From NCBI RefSeq assembly GCF_041080865.1, contig NZ_CP160906.1:124001-188000 (forward strand): 64,000 bases of DNA. The letters are read 5' to 3'. Source of the DNA: Psychromonas sp. MME1. GTDB taxonomy: Bacteria > Pseudomonadota > Gammaproteobacteria > Enterobacterales > Psychromonadaceae. Positions 53,420 to 63,092 of the stretch are shown piece by piece; within the stretch, counting starts at the first letter, position 1, and every line of letters begins with the position of its first letter. Made by a program: the position numbers and the translations under genes. The notes below the pieces were generated by a model, which was not told the origin of the DNA, did not search any database, and was given only the letters and a program-made list of their open reading frames with translations.

Positions 53420-53674
53420 CACTCTGATACCCGAGCAAGGTGCAATTTGAGATAATTATTGTTCACTTTTAGAGTGTTACAACGCAGAGCTGGTTTGTGA
53501 ACTGGCAATCATTCATTTTTTTACTTTACATTCTTTAGCGATATTTGTTCTATTCACTGTGTATAACAAGAATTATTTTACGTAATAAAAGAACATGTAA
53601 GCGCTTTATAATTTGTTTCTGTGCGTTGTGTTGCCTTGTTTCGTAATTAATTTTCAAAAAAGCTTGAGTAAAAG

Positions 53675-53690
53675 TGTGATCTAGGTTACA
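53675..53690 (+). promoter_or_regulatory. CRP-like site
   Basis: TGTGATCTAGGTTACA fits the CRP half-site pattern TGTGA-N6-TNACA, only one base from TCACA on the right. It lies 52 bases before the short ORF start, a good position for control. Confidence 0.45.
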
Positions 53691-53741
53691 TTTGTCCTGT
53701 CCACTGAGGACGTTAACTAAAAATGATAAAAGGAAATTATT

Positions 53742-53840
53742 ATGGATATTTTGTTTTTTTATGCAGGTCGCAATTTTTCAATATTTAACAGTGCGGAAGC
53801 CAACAGACGTGATTTTGATCCGACTTACTTTAGAAAATAA
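53742..53840 (+). CDS. 32-residue small protein, unknown
   Basis: AAAGGAAA lies just upstream of ATG 53742, which opens 32 codons: start MDILFFYAGRNFSIFN, end DFDPTYFRK. A CRP-like site is upstream and a strong terminator follows 48 bases later, so it has the layout of a self-contained transcription unit. Not recognised as a known family. An aromatic-rich N-terminus and charged C-terminus suggest a small peripheral or leader peptide; function is not known. Confidence 0.5.
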   Translation: MDILFFYAGRNFSIFNSAEANRRDFDPTYFRK

Positions 53841-53888
53841 TGAAAATTATTCCGGTTAGAGAAAACCGACCTTCAATAATAAATACAG

Positions 53889-53915
53889 AAGCGGGAGTCG
53901 TTCTTCCGCTTTTTT
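53889..53915 (+). terminator. terminator after short ORF
   Basis: AAGCGGGAG pairs with CTTCCGCTT (one G-T pair) and is followed by TTTTT. Confidence 0.88.
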
Positions 53916-54061
53916 ATGAGTCACTAAAGTAATTTAGTCTTACTTTAGGTTAGTTTCTTAGTTCTTCAACATTTCAAATGCTTCAATAAATTACCTCTTT
54001 CACTTTCATTCACCAAAAAATCAATTACGATATTGCCTCTCTTTTTGCAGGTCTGCAATTT

Positions 54062-54222
54062 ATACCAATTCCGATAAATAGCTGATTATTTTACTGGTTA
54101 AAACAACTTACTGCTGCGTTGTAATTTTCGCAAAGGGAATAACCATTTACGTCAAATTACGCCTTGAATTAAGCTGTTTTTCCTACGCGAAATTTAAATC
54201 ACATACTTACCGGAGTTGGTAT
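54062..54222 (+). repeat. MITE-like repeat, copy C
   Basis: 161 bp between ATACCAATTCCG and CGGAGTTGGTAT, same orientation as copy A and closely similar throughout. The outer 25 bases of the two ends are imperfect inverted repeats (about 19 of 25 match). Confidence 0.85.
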
Positions 54223-54299
54223 TAGTTGCTGCTAATATGAATATTTTTATGGTATTCGGTCTTGCTAAAATAAATGCTAAGCGTCAGGTATAGAGCTAC

Positions 54300-54338
54300 A
54301 AAAAAAGGGGGCTGTATTTTCATACAACATCCCCTTTG
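54300..54338 (-). terminator. terminator of the protease gene
   Basis: On the minus strand AAAGGGG and TGTAT pair with ATACA and CCCCTTT, followed by a T run. It is 44 bases beyond the protease stop codon. Confidence 0.85.
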
Positions 54339-54381
54339 TGTTATTCAGTGTAGTGGTAAGGTAATTAAAATTACCCCATTT

Positions 54382-57300
54382 TTACACTTTAAACTTCATT
54401 CTGAAAAATAGAAGCGTTAACAGTAGTAATAAGTATTCCGTGGCACCACCAGCACTATTTTCAGTCGCTGTCTCTGCATTGTTTGCCAATGAACTTGCAG
54501 AACCTGCTTCGTCAGCAAGTGAATAATCAGCGTCATTAAAGTCTGTTATTTTGTTTGCGTAGCCAAATACTTCTACCTCCGCTAAGCTAAGGTAATTTTG
54601 GCCATTTAACTGCACGCGTACCGTATAGACATCATCGGAATAGATATTGATCTCTGTCTTGGTAATCGCCATACCTGGATGCTCCTCAGAGGCGAGTACA
54701 TTACCGTCAATATCCAGTAAGTCCACGTGGAAGTTACTCAATCGATTGCTGCAACAGTCGGTGCGGTTCCAAAGGACGACTCTATTGACCTGATGCGCGC
54801 CACCCAAATCAACTTTCCACCAAGCTTGATGGTCATTAAGAGTATGCGTTAAAGAGGCCGAAGACCAGTTTCCGTCTGTATTACCATCCACTGCGCGTGA
54901 TGCCGTAATATTCGAGTAATTCGACGATTGACTGGTACTCTTATGTAAAGCAATATTGGACTCGGTTTGGTCATAGCCACCACCCGGGTTGTTTTCACTC
55001 ACGGTGCCATCGCCAACAAATACTTGTACTTCTGCTAAGATTAGCGCTCCTGTTCCATTTAACTGTACGCGGACTGCGTAGACTCCTGAGGCAGATAAAT
55101 CAAATTCTGTTTTGACCCCCGCTGTCCCAGAGTGCTGTCTTGTTACAATTACATTGCCTTTGACATCCAATAAGTCGACGTGAAAATCAGTTAATTGGTC
55201 TGGATCAACATCGGTATTGTTCCAAATCACCACTTTATTAACCGTACTTGCACCATCTAGTGTAACTTTCCACCAAGCGTTAGCTTCACTATTGGTATGT
55301 CCCAGTGATACATAGCCCCATCTTCCGTCTGTATTACCGTCCACTACATACGATGATAGTGCATCGGCATAGGTCGATGATTGGCTGGTGTTTCTATACA
55401 AGGCTATATTGTCATCGGAGTCGGTTGGGTCATACCCCTCTTCGTAGCCAATGCCATTAATTAAGTCAGTTCCAATGACTTCTACTTCTGCTAAGCATAG
55501 GTAACCTTGTCTGTTTTTCTGCACACGTACCGCATGGACACCAATGCCTGATACGTCGATATCAGTCTTGCTACCCGCTGTGCCAGGATAATGTTTTGTT
55601 GCGATAACGTTATTATCAACATCGAGTAAATCGACGTTAAAGTCTGTTAAAAATTGCAGATAAGCTTCTTCAGTGCTATTCCAAAGCGTCACTTTATTAA
55701 CCTTGCGCGCACCGCCAAGTTCAACTTTCCACCATGCATTCATATCGTTGCCTGTACGAGTAGTAGAGTAATCTCCCCAAATTCCACTGGTATTGCCATC
55801 TACAGCACGATCAGAAATTGCGCTAACACCATAAGTCGACGATTGGCTAGTCTCTCTACCTAAGGCAAGGTTGCTTGGTACCGTTGTGGACAAAATGTTT
55901 TCAGGTTGTTCGCTTTCGATAAAAGACATTTTATCAAGATTCGGACCACCGTTGCCTCCAGCAACCACTCTAATGGTATTATAGCCACTGACTAATGGAA
56001 CGACGATTGACTCAGTATTCCAGGTCGACCAATTTGCCGTTCTCGCAAAATTCAGTGTACCGATAGTATTGCCATTGTGGATCACTTTACTTGGACGCCT
56101 ACTGCTACCCGCTGCGTAGCGGAAGTCGAGTTGATAATCACCTGAATTGGAGACGTAAATATTATTCCATTCAAGATAACTTTCATTGCCGCCATAATCC
56201 ATGAAGGCGGTGCCAGTATAACCAAATGCCCCCGTTCCTGAAGAGACGTTCCACCTACTCGTATAATCTTCTGCCTGATATTCCTGCGTATTAATACTAT
56301 CATCACCGCCGTCGAATTGAGCTGCAAGGGCAACATCGTTTGCGGGCATTATTAATGTAGTGCTCTCTGAGAGTAAACTATCAATAGTAGGAGTACCTGA
56401 TTTTACTAGCCATTCGACAAAATATTGGTCATAAGCCGGATTGGCATCAATGGCCACAGGTGTACCTGACGGATAATTACCACTGCCACTTCCCCCAATT
56501 ACTTTCAGCGTGTAAAGCGGTTTGTTCTTGTACGTTGAGCTTAAGGTCACTGCATGTGCAGGCATTGTTAACGTAGTAATTTCGTCGGTTCTACTGGTGA
56601 TAAGAGGATCACCCGACAATACAAACCATCGATCAAAAACCTTACCGTAAGGCGACTGGTTGGCCTGAATGGTTACTACATCACCCACTTTGTAATCGCC
56701 ATTGAGACCGCCATTCTGTACTGTCAGTCTATAAGTCGGTTCTGATATTGGCTTATAGGTTGCAGTGATAGTGACAGGCAATGACTGCATCATTAAGTAA
56801 CTGGTTGAAGCAGTGAGATCTAGATTCCAAGGATCCCCCGCATTCACAACCCATTTATCAAAGATTTTACCGGCAGGGGCTGTGTTGGCAGTGACGGTTA
56901 AAGTAGTGCCTGATAGATAAGTACCGCTGCCACTGCCATTGTTTACTTTCAGTGTCAGGTTTTTTAACGCCTTGTACATTGCCGTTACTTCTACCGCACT
57001 TGCTGGCATCGTAATGAAGGTGCTAAATTGGTTTATATTAGTTATCTGAGTATTACCGGAATTGACTACCCACCGATCAAACTCTTGACCATAGGGTGCC
57101 ATGTGGGCTGTGATCAGAACACTTTCCCCCACTGTATAGCTAGCACTGCCACTGCCACTGTTTACAGTCAGATAATAATTTGACGACCCGACTTCTTTAT
57201 AGGTTGCCGTTATCGTTACAGAAGTTGCTGGCATTGTTAAAGTCGTGGTTGATCCGCTGCTATTGGCTATTTGAGGGTTACCATTAGTTACGACCCAGTG

Positions 57301-58374
57301 GTCAAAGGCTTGACCCGCTGGCGCAGTATTGGCGTTAATCGTTACGTTTGTACCCGCAGCATAACTCGCACTGCCACTGCCATTGTTTACAGTCAGATAA
57401 TAATTTGACGACCCGACTTCCTTATAGGTTGCCGTTACCGTTACAGAAGTTGCTGGCATTGTTAAAGTCGTGGTTGATCCGCTGTTATTGGCTATTTGAG
57501 GGTTACCATTAGTTACGACCCAGTGGTCAAAGACTTGACCCGCTGGCGCAGCATTGGCGTTAATCGTCACGTTTGTACCTACAGCGTAGCTATTACTACC
57601 ACTGCCACCATTAACGGTGAGGGTGTAATTTATTGGTTGCGCACTACCTGTATATTGGTTGATCCAGCTTGTAAAGGTAGATACGCGAGTATAATAACCA
57701 TATTGCCCAGGATCCGCACAACCATTACCGTGACTGACGATACCTATTTGAGTGCCGTTGCCTGTAAACAATGGGCCACCAGAATCACCTTGACAGGAAT
57801 CTTTTCCGCCAGCGGCATAACCTGCGCAAAGCATGTTTTCGGTCGCATTACATACACTGCTAGATGCTATTGGCACATCTACTTTTAGTAAAATATCTGA
57901 AGCTGGACCGCCATGGTATATTGCTCCCCAACCGGTAACCGTAGCCATCGAGCCTGTGTTGGCACTGCCAAAACTAACGGATGGGTATATTGAATCTATC
58001 GGCAGATTGGTTTTGACAAGGGCTATATCATAACTACTATCAGTGGCATAATTAGGGTGTGGTATTTTTTCAACGATAGTAAGGCGTTGAGTTCCATTCG
58101 TATCGTTTTTATTGTAAAGCCCCATCACCGCAGAGTCGAGGTAAGCGACACAGTGGGCTGCTGTTAAAATATAATAACGACTGACCACCGATCCCCCACA
58201 GAGATGATATCCACCATTCTGTAGAGAGACCATAAACGGGAACTCTCCAGGACTCGCCTGCTGACCACCAACGATTTTGGCGAGCATCTGTTTATCTTCG
58301 ATGGGCATTAGGTCTGAGCCCGTTGCACCGGCATTGGTGGTAAAAAGGCTAAACAGAAAAGTAAATAGGATCAA
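54382..58374 (-). CDS. large secreted trypsin-like protease with InlB-type repeats, CBM6-like, three F5/8C-like domains and a GlyGly-CTERM-like tail
   Basis: A 1330-residue exoenzyme. After a hydrophobic N-terminus comes a trypsin domain (IVGGQQASPGEFP at 34; His74, Asp116, Ser198 in GDSGGP). Six repeats of about 74 residues follow (about 249-690; pattern YTLTVNGGSG...FDHWVV...TTLTMPA...ITATYK), like divergent InlB B-repeats. Next is a CBM6-like beta-sandwich (about 695-830), then three discoidin-like domains (NLALGRETSQSSTYG, NIALYRNTSQSSTYAD, NIALHKSTSQSSNYSN). The tail SAGGATEYLLLLLTLLFFRMKFKV-type end (GG, hydrophobic stretch, basic) fits rhombosortase sorting. This frame starts only with TTG 58374; an ATG at 58390 lies one base out of frame, see findings. 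Likely binds polysaccharide or cell surfaces and degrades protein outside the cell. Confidence 0.88.
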   Translation of the reverse strand: MILFTFLFSLFTTNAGATGSDLMPIEDKQMLAKIVGGQQASPGEFPFMVSLQNGGYHLCGGSVVSRYYILTAAHCVAYLDSAVMGLYNKNDTNGTQRLTIVEKIPHPNYATDSSYDIALVKTNLPIDSIYPSVSFGSANTGSMATVTGWGAIYHGGPASDILLKVDVPIASSSVCNATENMLCAGYAAGGKDSCQGDSGGPLFTGNGTQIGIVSHGNGCADPGQYGYYTRVSTFTSWINQYTGSAQPINYTLTVNGGSGSNSYAVGTNVTINANAAPAGQVFDHWVVTNGNPQIANNSGSTTTLTMPATSVTVTATYKEVGSSNYYLTVNNGSGSASYAAGTNVTINANTAPAGQAFDHWVVTNGNPQIANSSGSTTTLTMPATSVTITATYKEVGSSNYYLTVNSGSGSASYTVGESVLITAHMAPYGQEFDRWVVNSGNTQITNINQFSTFITMPASAVEVTAMYKALKNLTLKVNNGSGSGTYLSGTTLTVTANTAPAGKIFDKWVVNAGDPWNLDLTASTSYLMMQSLPVTITATYKPISEPTYRLTVQNGGLNGDYKVGDVVTIQANQSPYGKVFDRWFVLSGDPLITSRTDEITTLTMPAHAVTLSSTYKNKPLYTLKVIGGSGSGNYPSGTPVAIDANPAYDQYFVEWLVKSGTPTIDSLLSESTTLIMPANDVALAAQFDGGDDSINTQEYQAEDYTSRWNVSSGTGAFGYTGTAFMDYGGNESYLEWNNIYVSNSGDYQLDFRYAAGSSRRPSKVIHNGNTIGTLNFARTANWSTWNTESIVVPLVSGYNTIRVVAGGNGGPNLDKMSFIESEQPENILSTTVPSNLALGRETSQSSTYGVSAISDRAVDGNTSGIWGDYSTTRTGNDMNAWWKVELGGARKVNKVTLWNSTEEAYLQFLTDFNVDLLDVDNNVIATKHYPGTAGSKTDIDVSGIGVHAVRVQKNRQGYLCLAEVEVIGTDLINGIGYEEGYDPTDSDDNIALYRNTSQSSTYADALSSYVVDGNTDGRWGYVSLGHTNSEANAWWKVTLDGASTVNKVVIWNNTDVDPDQLTDFHVDLLDVKGNVIVTRQHSGTAGVKTEFDLSASGVYAVRVQLNGTGALILAEVQVFVGDGTVSENNPGGGYDQTESNIALHKSTSQSSNYSNITASRAVDGNTDGNWSSASLTHTLNDHQAWWKVDLGGAHQVNRVVLWNRTDCCSNRLSNFHVDLLDIDGNVLASEEHPGMAITKTEINIYSDDVYTVRVQLNGQNYLSLAEVEVFGYANKITDFNDADYSLADEAGSASSLANNAETATENSAGGATEYLLLLLTLLFFRMKFKV

Positions 58375-59075
58375 AAAATAATCTTTTGCATCCTAGATAT
58401 TTTCTGTTTAAATAAAAATACACTATCCATTTATAAACTTCCTTATCAAATATTTTAATGTAATCCTGAAAAAGATCGACGCTTAATCAGAAATGTCATT
58501 CAACATTAAATGACCACGACCATACCAGAATTTAAAATCCCGGTATTTCATAGACATCGAGTGATTGTCTCGATGGCTCCGTAGAGATGATTGATTGGTC
58601 ATTAATAAAAAGAGATTAATGACGAGCCTTGTTTCAAATTTCAGATATGAAATATTTTTGAAACCCAATTGACAAATTACTTGCATGAAACAAAAATAAC
58701 TGTCAATCAATAATCATCAATGCAAAATAATTAAATCATATAAGTGTCATTTGAAAACGAGAGAAAGCGCTTACTTTTTTATTTATGATTGTTATATTTA
58801 TGTAACAATGGGAGCTAACTATCTTTTTGTATCGTTTTTATTGATTAAATTTCTACCGAAAACTTATCGCTAAATTAATAAAACGGCTAGCGTTGTGTCT
58901 TGCTGCACACTTTGTAAAATTAATATTGACAAGGGGGTATATTTGATTTGTTATTTTTTCTTTTGTTGATGCTAAGTAATGATTTGCTCTATAAAAAGAT
59001 TAACTTTTCAGTTTCATTTTCTTGTCATATTTGCCCTGTAAAAAGAAGCCACAATTACTTCTATTTGAGATACTT
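58375..59075. other. divergent intergenic region upstream of protease and lipoprotein
   Basis: Holds the possible leader ORF at 58483-58602 and the control regions of both flanking genes. TTGTCATATTTGCCCTGTAA (59020-59039) slightly resembles a Pho box. Otherwise AT-rich with no supported gene. Confidence 0.5.
58483..58602 (-). other. possible 39-residue leader peptide upstream of protease
   Basis: ATG 58602 opens 39 codons: start MTNQSSLRSHRDNHSMSMK, end RGHLMLNDISD. A perfect 7-bp hairpin (CATCGAG/CTCGATG) lies inside, 58557-58577. It ends about 100 bases before the protease start. No clear RBS, so translation is uncertain. The segment FWYGRG recalls FFYAGR in the 53742 ORF. Confidence 0.3.
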
Positions 59076-60851
59076 ATGAAACTTAACTTACTGACTTCTA
59101 TTATTCTATCTTCCTCGTTGATGGGGTGTCATTCTACGGATTCGTCGAATCAAGCTTCACATCAAACAATTAAATTAGTCGAGCAAGGTCGTTATCAATC
59201 GCATGTTTTTGATGAAAGTGCCGCTGAAATTGTCGCTTTTGATAAAAAATTACAACGTGCTTTTGTTGTTAATGCTGAGTCAGGGCAAGTCGATGTCTTA
59301 GATAGCGCGGATATTCGCGAGCCAAAATTATTAAATAGCCTTAATGTTGCCACCGATATTAAATCTCATTTTGATGCGTTTGCGGGAGCGGCGAATAGCG
59401 TTGATGTGTTCAATGGTTTGTTAGCCGTTGCCATCGAGGCTAAAAATAAAACTGACGCGGGCTGGGTGGCTTTTTACGATACGCAAACGTTAACTTTTAT
59501 TAAAGCGCTGTATGTTGGTTCATTACCTGACATGTTAACATTTTCAGCAAATGGTAAACAGCTGGTGGTCGCCATTGAAGGGGAGCCTTCCGATAATAAT
59601 TACGCTGTTGACCCGATTGGGGAAATTGCCATTATTGATATTGATTGGCAAGGTGGTGCATTGTCCACCGCTTTAACGCGTCTTAATTTTGAGCAGTTTA
59701 ACCGTGCTGGTGACCGTTTTGGTGAGCTGCCTGATCAGCTTGTATTAAATGGTTTTAACGCATCTGTGGCGCAAGATTTAGAGCCTGAATATGTGGCGAT
59801 TAATAAAGATAGCAGTAAAGCTTATGTGAGTTTACAAGAAAATAATGCGATTGCGGTGATTTCTCTGACCGAGAAAAAGATTGAAAAAATTATTGCACTC
59901 GGTTTTAAAGATCATCTACAGCCGGGTAATGAGTTAGACGGCAATGATAAAGATGGACAGGCGATGTTAAAAAGTGAGCCTGCTTGGGGCATGTATCAGC
60001 CCGATTCGGTTGCGGTGGTGACGATGGCAGGAATAGACTATTTGATAACAGCCAATGAAGGTGATGATCGTAGTGACTGGATCAGCGACTTAAATCAGGC
60101 TGAATGTGAAGCTGGTCATTACTATTTTAATTTAGAAGATAAAGCTTGTGCCGATGATATTAAATTAAAAGATGCCTTGGATAGTAGGGTTTATAATCCA
60201 TTGAGTGCGACTAATCGTCTCGATTTCAGTGAGTTTACTGAACTCGGTAGTCAAGCAGATGCTGTTAAACGTTTAAAATTCTCTTATTCTGCGACTAAAC
60301 AGTTTGGCGATATTAATGGCGATGGAAAAATAGACAGGTTATTGACCTTTGGCGGCCGTTCATTCTCTATTTGGAATATGCAAACAGGAGAACTTACCTT
60401 TGACTCTGGCAGTGATTTTGAGCGTATTACGGCAGAAAAGTATGGCGCAAACTTTAATCAGACGCACAGCAAAAATAAAGCGGAAGATAGAAGCGCTAAA
60501 AAAGGTCCTGAGCCTGAAGCATTAACGACGGCGGTGATTGAAGGTAAAGCCTATGCCTTTATCGGTTTAGAGCGTATGGGGGGGATCATGGTGTACGATA
60601 TCAGTGAACCCGCTCAAGCTAGGTTTGTTCAATATTTAAATAATCGAGATTTATCGCTGGACCCCAAAGATAATAGCGAGCTTAATGAACAGGGGAAAAA
60701 GATCTATGCGGTTGATGCGGGGGATTTAGGGCCTGAGGGAATGCGCTTTGTTGCCGCGCAAGATAGTCCAACGAATAGCCCAATATTAATTGTTGCCAAT
60801 GAAGTTAGCGGTACAACTAGTTTTTATCGCATTGATACGACTCAGTTGTAG
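59076..60851 (+). CDS. choice-of-anchor I family lipoprotein (beta-propeller)
   Basis: A 591-residue lipoprotein: signal with lipobox SLMGC (Cys near residue 17). The body has repeats of a seven-bladed-propeller look, with AFVVNAESGQVDVLD, VGSLPDMLTFSANGKQLVVAIEGEPS, AYVSLQENNAIAVISL and GDDRSDWI. GDINGDGKIDRL is a calcium-binding-like loop, and late motifs are KGPEPEALTTAVI, AFIGLERMGGIMVYD and LGPEGMRFV. The family is named for its variable anchors and is sometimes annotated as alkaline-phosphatase-like; activity is not proven. ATG 59076 is chosen; the frame is open 18 codons earlier. Located at the outer membrane or periplasm. Confidence 0.82.
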   Translation: MKLNLLTSIILSSSLMGCHSTDSSNQASHQTIKLVEQGRYQSHVFDESAAEIVAFDKKLQRAFVVNAESGQVDVLDSADIREPKLLNSLNVATDIKSHFDAFAGAANSVDVFNGLLAVAIEAKNKTDAGWVAFYDTQTLTFIKALYVGSLPDMLTFSANGKQLVVAIEGEPSDNNYAVDPIGEIAIIDIDWQGGALSTALTRLNFEQFNRAGDRFGELPDQLVLNGFNASVAQDLEPEYVAINKDSSKAYVSLQENNAIAVISLTEKKIEKIIALGFKDHLQPGNELDGNDKDGQAMLKSEPAWGMYQPDSVAVVTMAGIDYLITANEGDDRSDWISDLNQAECEAGHYYFNLEDKACADDIKLKDALDSRVYNPLSATNRLDFSEFTELGSQADAVKRLKFSYSATKQFGDINGDGKIDRLLTFGGRSFSIWNMQTGELTFDSGSDFERITAEKYGANFNQTHSKNKAEDRSAKKGPEPEALTTAVIEGKAYAFIGLERMGGIMVYDISEPAQARFVQYLNNRDLSLDPKDNSELNEQGKKIYAVDAGDLGPEGMRFVAAQDSPTNSPILIVANEVSGTTSFYRIDTTQL

Positions 60852-60869
60852 AAATCAGGGGGGGGTAAA

Positions 60870-60909
60870 TAAAAAATCCGCAACTAGCCTGCTAATTGCG
60901 GATTTTTTT
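60870..60909. terminator. bidirectional terminator
   Basis: AAAAAATCCGCAA pairs with TTGCGGATTTTTT, with an inner TAG/CTA pairing. It lies between the convergent lipoprotein gene and panD. Confidence 0.9.
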
Positions 60910-60944
60910 ATAAGATTTATTAGTACTCTGTTAAACAGATTTAA

Positions 60945-61325
60945 TTAAGCAACCTGTACGGGTACATCTTTACTTGTACGAACAACATTATTTTGTGCAT
61001 CTAAGTACACTAAGCTGGGCTTATGTTGCGCAATTTCCGCATCATTTAGGCTTGCATAGGTACAGATGATAATACGATCGCCGACCGCTGCCATGCGAGC
61101 TGCTGCACCATTTAATGAAATCATTTTCGAGCCGCGTTCACCAACAATTGCGTAGGTTGAAAAGCGCGCGCCATTCTCAATGTTGTAAATCGTAATTTGC
61201 TCGTACTCTAAAATGCCAGCCTGATCAAGCAGATCTTGGTCAATAGCACATGAACCTTCGTAATTAAGTTCAGCATGAGTCACACGAGCTTGGTGAAGTT
61301 TGCCGGTTAGCATTGTTTTTTGCAT
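60945..61325 (-). CDS. panD: aspartate 1-decarboxylase
   Basis: PanD makes beta-alanine from aspartate for pantothenate. The 126-residue proenzyme self-cleaves between Gly24 and Ser25 (YEGSCAIDQ) to form the pyruvoyl group. [17 protein letters not shown] and [15 protein letters not shown] are conserved. It is last in the cluster pcnB-folK-panB-panC-panD on the minus strand, 72 bases after panC. Full length. Confidence 0.97.
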   Translation of the reverse strand: MQKTMLTGKLHQARVTHAELNYEGSCAIDQDLLDQAGILEYEQITIYNIENGARFSTYAIVGERGSKMISLNGAAARMAAVGDRIIICTYASLNDAEIAQHKPSLVYLDAQNNVVRTSKDVPVQVA

Positions 61326-61397
61326 ACAAAAACCTTTCTATTTTGTGATAATTCGAGCAGGTTGCGACTATAAAGTAAAATGCTTAGCGGTGCAAAT

Positions 61398-62249
61398 TTA
61401 TACACAAGTCACAACGATATTATCAATTAAACGTGTTGAGCCTAAAAAAGCAGCCATAAGGATCACAACTTCTTTACTTTCCTCTGTCATTGGCTGTAGT
61501 GTGTGGCTATCAACAATATGAATAGCATCATTTTTAAAGCCCGCATTTTCTAGTTCAATGACCGCCTGCTCGATTAATGTTGTGTGTTCAACTTGTTGCT
61601 TTTGAACATCTATTGCGAGTTTATTCATCACCTTTGCCAGTAATGGAGCGATCTCTTTCTCTGCACTACTGAGTTTATTATTCCGTGAACTCATCGCCAA
61701 GCCCGTCGTTTCTCGCACTGTTGCCACTGGGATGATCTCAATCGGCATCGCTAAATCAGTGACCATTTGTTTAACAATCGCGAGTTGTTGAAAGTCTTTC
61801 TCACCAAAACAGGCAAAATCAGGCTGTACCAAGTTGAACAGTTTGTTAACGATGGTGGTCATCCCGCGAAAATGACCCGGGCGAAGTTCTCCCTCTAAAC
61901 AGTCACTTAAAACGGGCACTTCGACATAGGTTTGTTTTTCTAAACCATTGGGGTAGATAACATCTGCTGTTGGAGTGAATACAATATCCACGTCTTGTGC
62001 TTCGAGTGCTTGTATATCTTCAGCGAGGGTTCTTGGGTAATTTTGTAAATCCTGTGCGTTATTAAATTGCATTGGATTAACGAAAATGCTGACAACGATA
62101 ATGTCTGCTTTTTTCTTAGCCTCATCCACTAACTGTAAATGGCCTTGGTGTAAGTTGCCCATGGTAGGCACGAAGGCAACACTTTTCCCTTGTTGCTTCA
62201 ATTGCTTTATCTTTTCCCGCAATTGTAAAGGATTCTCAATAGTCAGCAT
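61398..62249 (-). CDS. panC: pantothenate synthetase
   Basis: PanC joins pantoate and beta-alanine with ATP. The 283-residue protein has the nucleotidyltransferase HQGH motif in [38 protein letters not shown] and [13 protein letters not shown]. It starts 15 bases after panB. Normal length. Confidence 0.97.
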   Translation of the reverse strand: MLTIENPLQLREKIKQLKQQGKSVAFVPTMGNLHQGHLQLVDEAKKKADIIVVSIFVNPMQFNNAQDLQNYPRTLAEDIQALEAQDVDIVFTPTADVIYPNGLEKQTYVEVPVLSDCLEGELRPGHFRGMTTIVNKLFNLVQPDFACFGEKDFQQLAIVKQMVTDLAMPIEIIPVATVRETTGLAMSSRNNKLSSAEKEIAPLLAKVMNKLAIDVQKQQVEHTTLIEQAVIELENAGFKNDAIHIVDSHTLQPMTEESKEVVILMAAFLGSTRLIDNIVVTCV

Positions 62250-62264
62250 GTCGGTATTCTTTTT

Positions 62265-63059
62265 TTAGTAAAAACTGTGTTCAGCGGTAGGGAAAGTGCC
62301 GTTTTCCACCTGTTCTTTATAGAGTGCAACAGCTCGGCGAATATCACCGGTCTCAATTAAGAAATTTTTGGAAAATTTGGGGCAGAAGCCGGCTGAAATA
62401 CCAAAGGCATCATGCATCACCAAAATTTGTCCATCGGTTTCATTGCCTGCACCAATACCAATAACGGGTATTTGCAATGCCTCACTGACACGCGCGGCCA
62501 GCGGAACGGGGACGCATTCTAATACTAAAAGTTGAACGCCTGCTTTTTCTAGTTGTAATGCATCTTTAATTAGTAAATCGGCTTGCTCTTCACTGCGCCC
62601 TTGTACTTTGTAACCACCAAAAACATTGACCGATTGTGGGGTTAGACCGAGATGTCCACATACGGGGATGCCTCGTTCGACTAAACCTTTTATGCTTGAC
62701 GCAAGCCATTCTCCACCTTCTAATTTAACCATGTTGGCACCAGAGCGCATTAGGGTCGCTGCATTGCTATAGGTTTGCTCTGGTGTGGCATAACTCATAA
62801 AAGGTAAGTCTGCGATAATAAGTGCATTTTTTGCGGTACTGGCAACGGATTGGGTATGATATTTAATATCATCAACCGTCACGGGAAGTGTGGAATCATG
62901 CCCTTGAAGTACCATTCCTAATGAATCACCTATTAATAGTACTTGAATACCAGCTTGATCGAAAATGGCAGCAAAACTTGCATCATAAGCTGTAATACAG
63001 GTTATTTTTTGCTTGTTTTGTTTCATTTTTACTAAACCAGAAACGCTAATTTTAGCCAT
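62265..63059 (-). CDS. panB: 3-methyl-2-oxobutanoate hydroxymethyltransferase
   Basis: PanB makes ketopantoate from ketoisovalerate and methylene-tetrahydrofolate. The 264-residue TIM barrel has [41 protein letters not shown] and [22 protein letters not shown] lies six bases before the ATG. The link to folate fits its neighbour folK. Confidence 0.97.
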   Translation of the reverse strand: MAKISVSGLVKMKQNKQKITCITAYDASFAAIFDQAGIQVLLIGDSLGMVLQGHDSTLPVTVDDIKYHTQSVASTAKNALIIADLPFMSYATPEQTYSNAATLMRSGANMVKLEGGEWLASSIKGLVERGIPVCGHLGLTPQSVNVFGGYKVQGRSEEQADLLIKDALQLEKAGVQLLVLECVPVPLAARVSEALQIPVIGIGAGNETDGQILVMHDAFGISAGFCPKFSKNFLIETGDIRRAVALYKEQVENGTFPTAEHSFY

Positions 63060-63092
63060 GATGACTCCTAAATAAGAAATGTATTTTATTTT

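Larger units (their letters stand above)
53420..54381. other. long intergenic region with short ORF and repeat
   Basis: Contains a CRP-like site (53675), a 32-codon ORF (53742), a terminator (53889), repeat copy C (54062) and the protease terminator (54300). The rest shows no features I can support. Confidence 0.6.

Noticed and set aside
54382-58374. CRISPR-like periodicity
   Set aside because: The repetition is protein-domain repeats in frame, with unequal DNA units and no spacer-repeat pattern. No CRISPR array was seen elsewhere.
58483-58710. A 75-codon ORF on the minus strand upstream of the protease
   Set aside because: The N-terminal half has poor composition and no RBS; only the shorter 39-codon form is considered, at low confidence.
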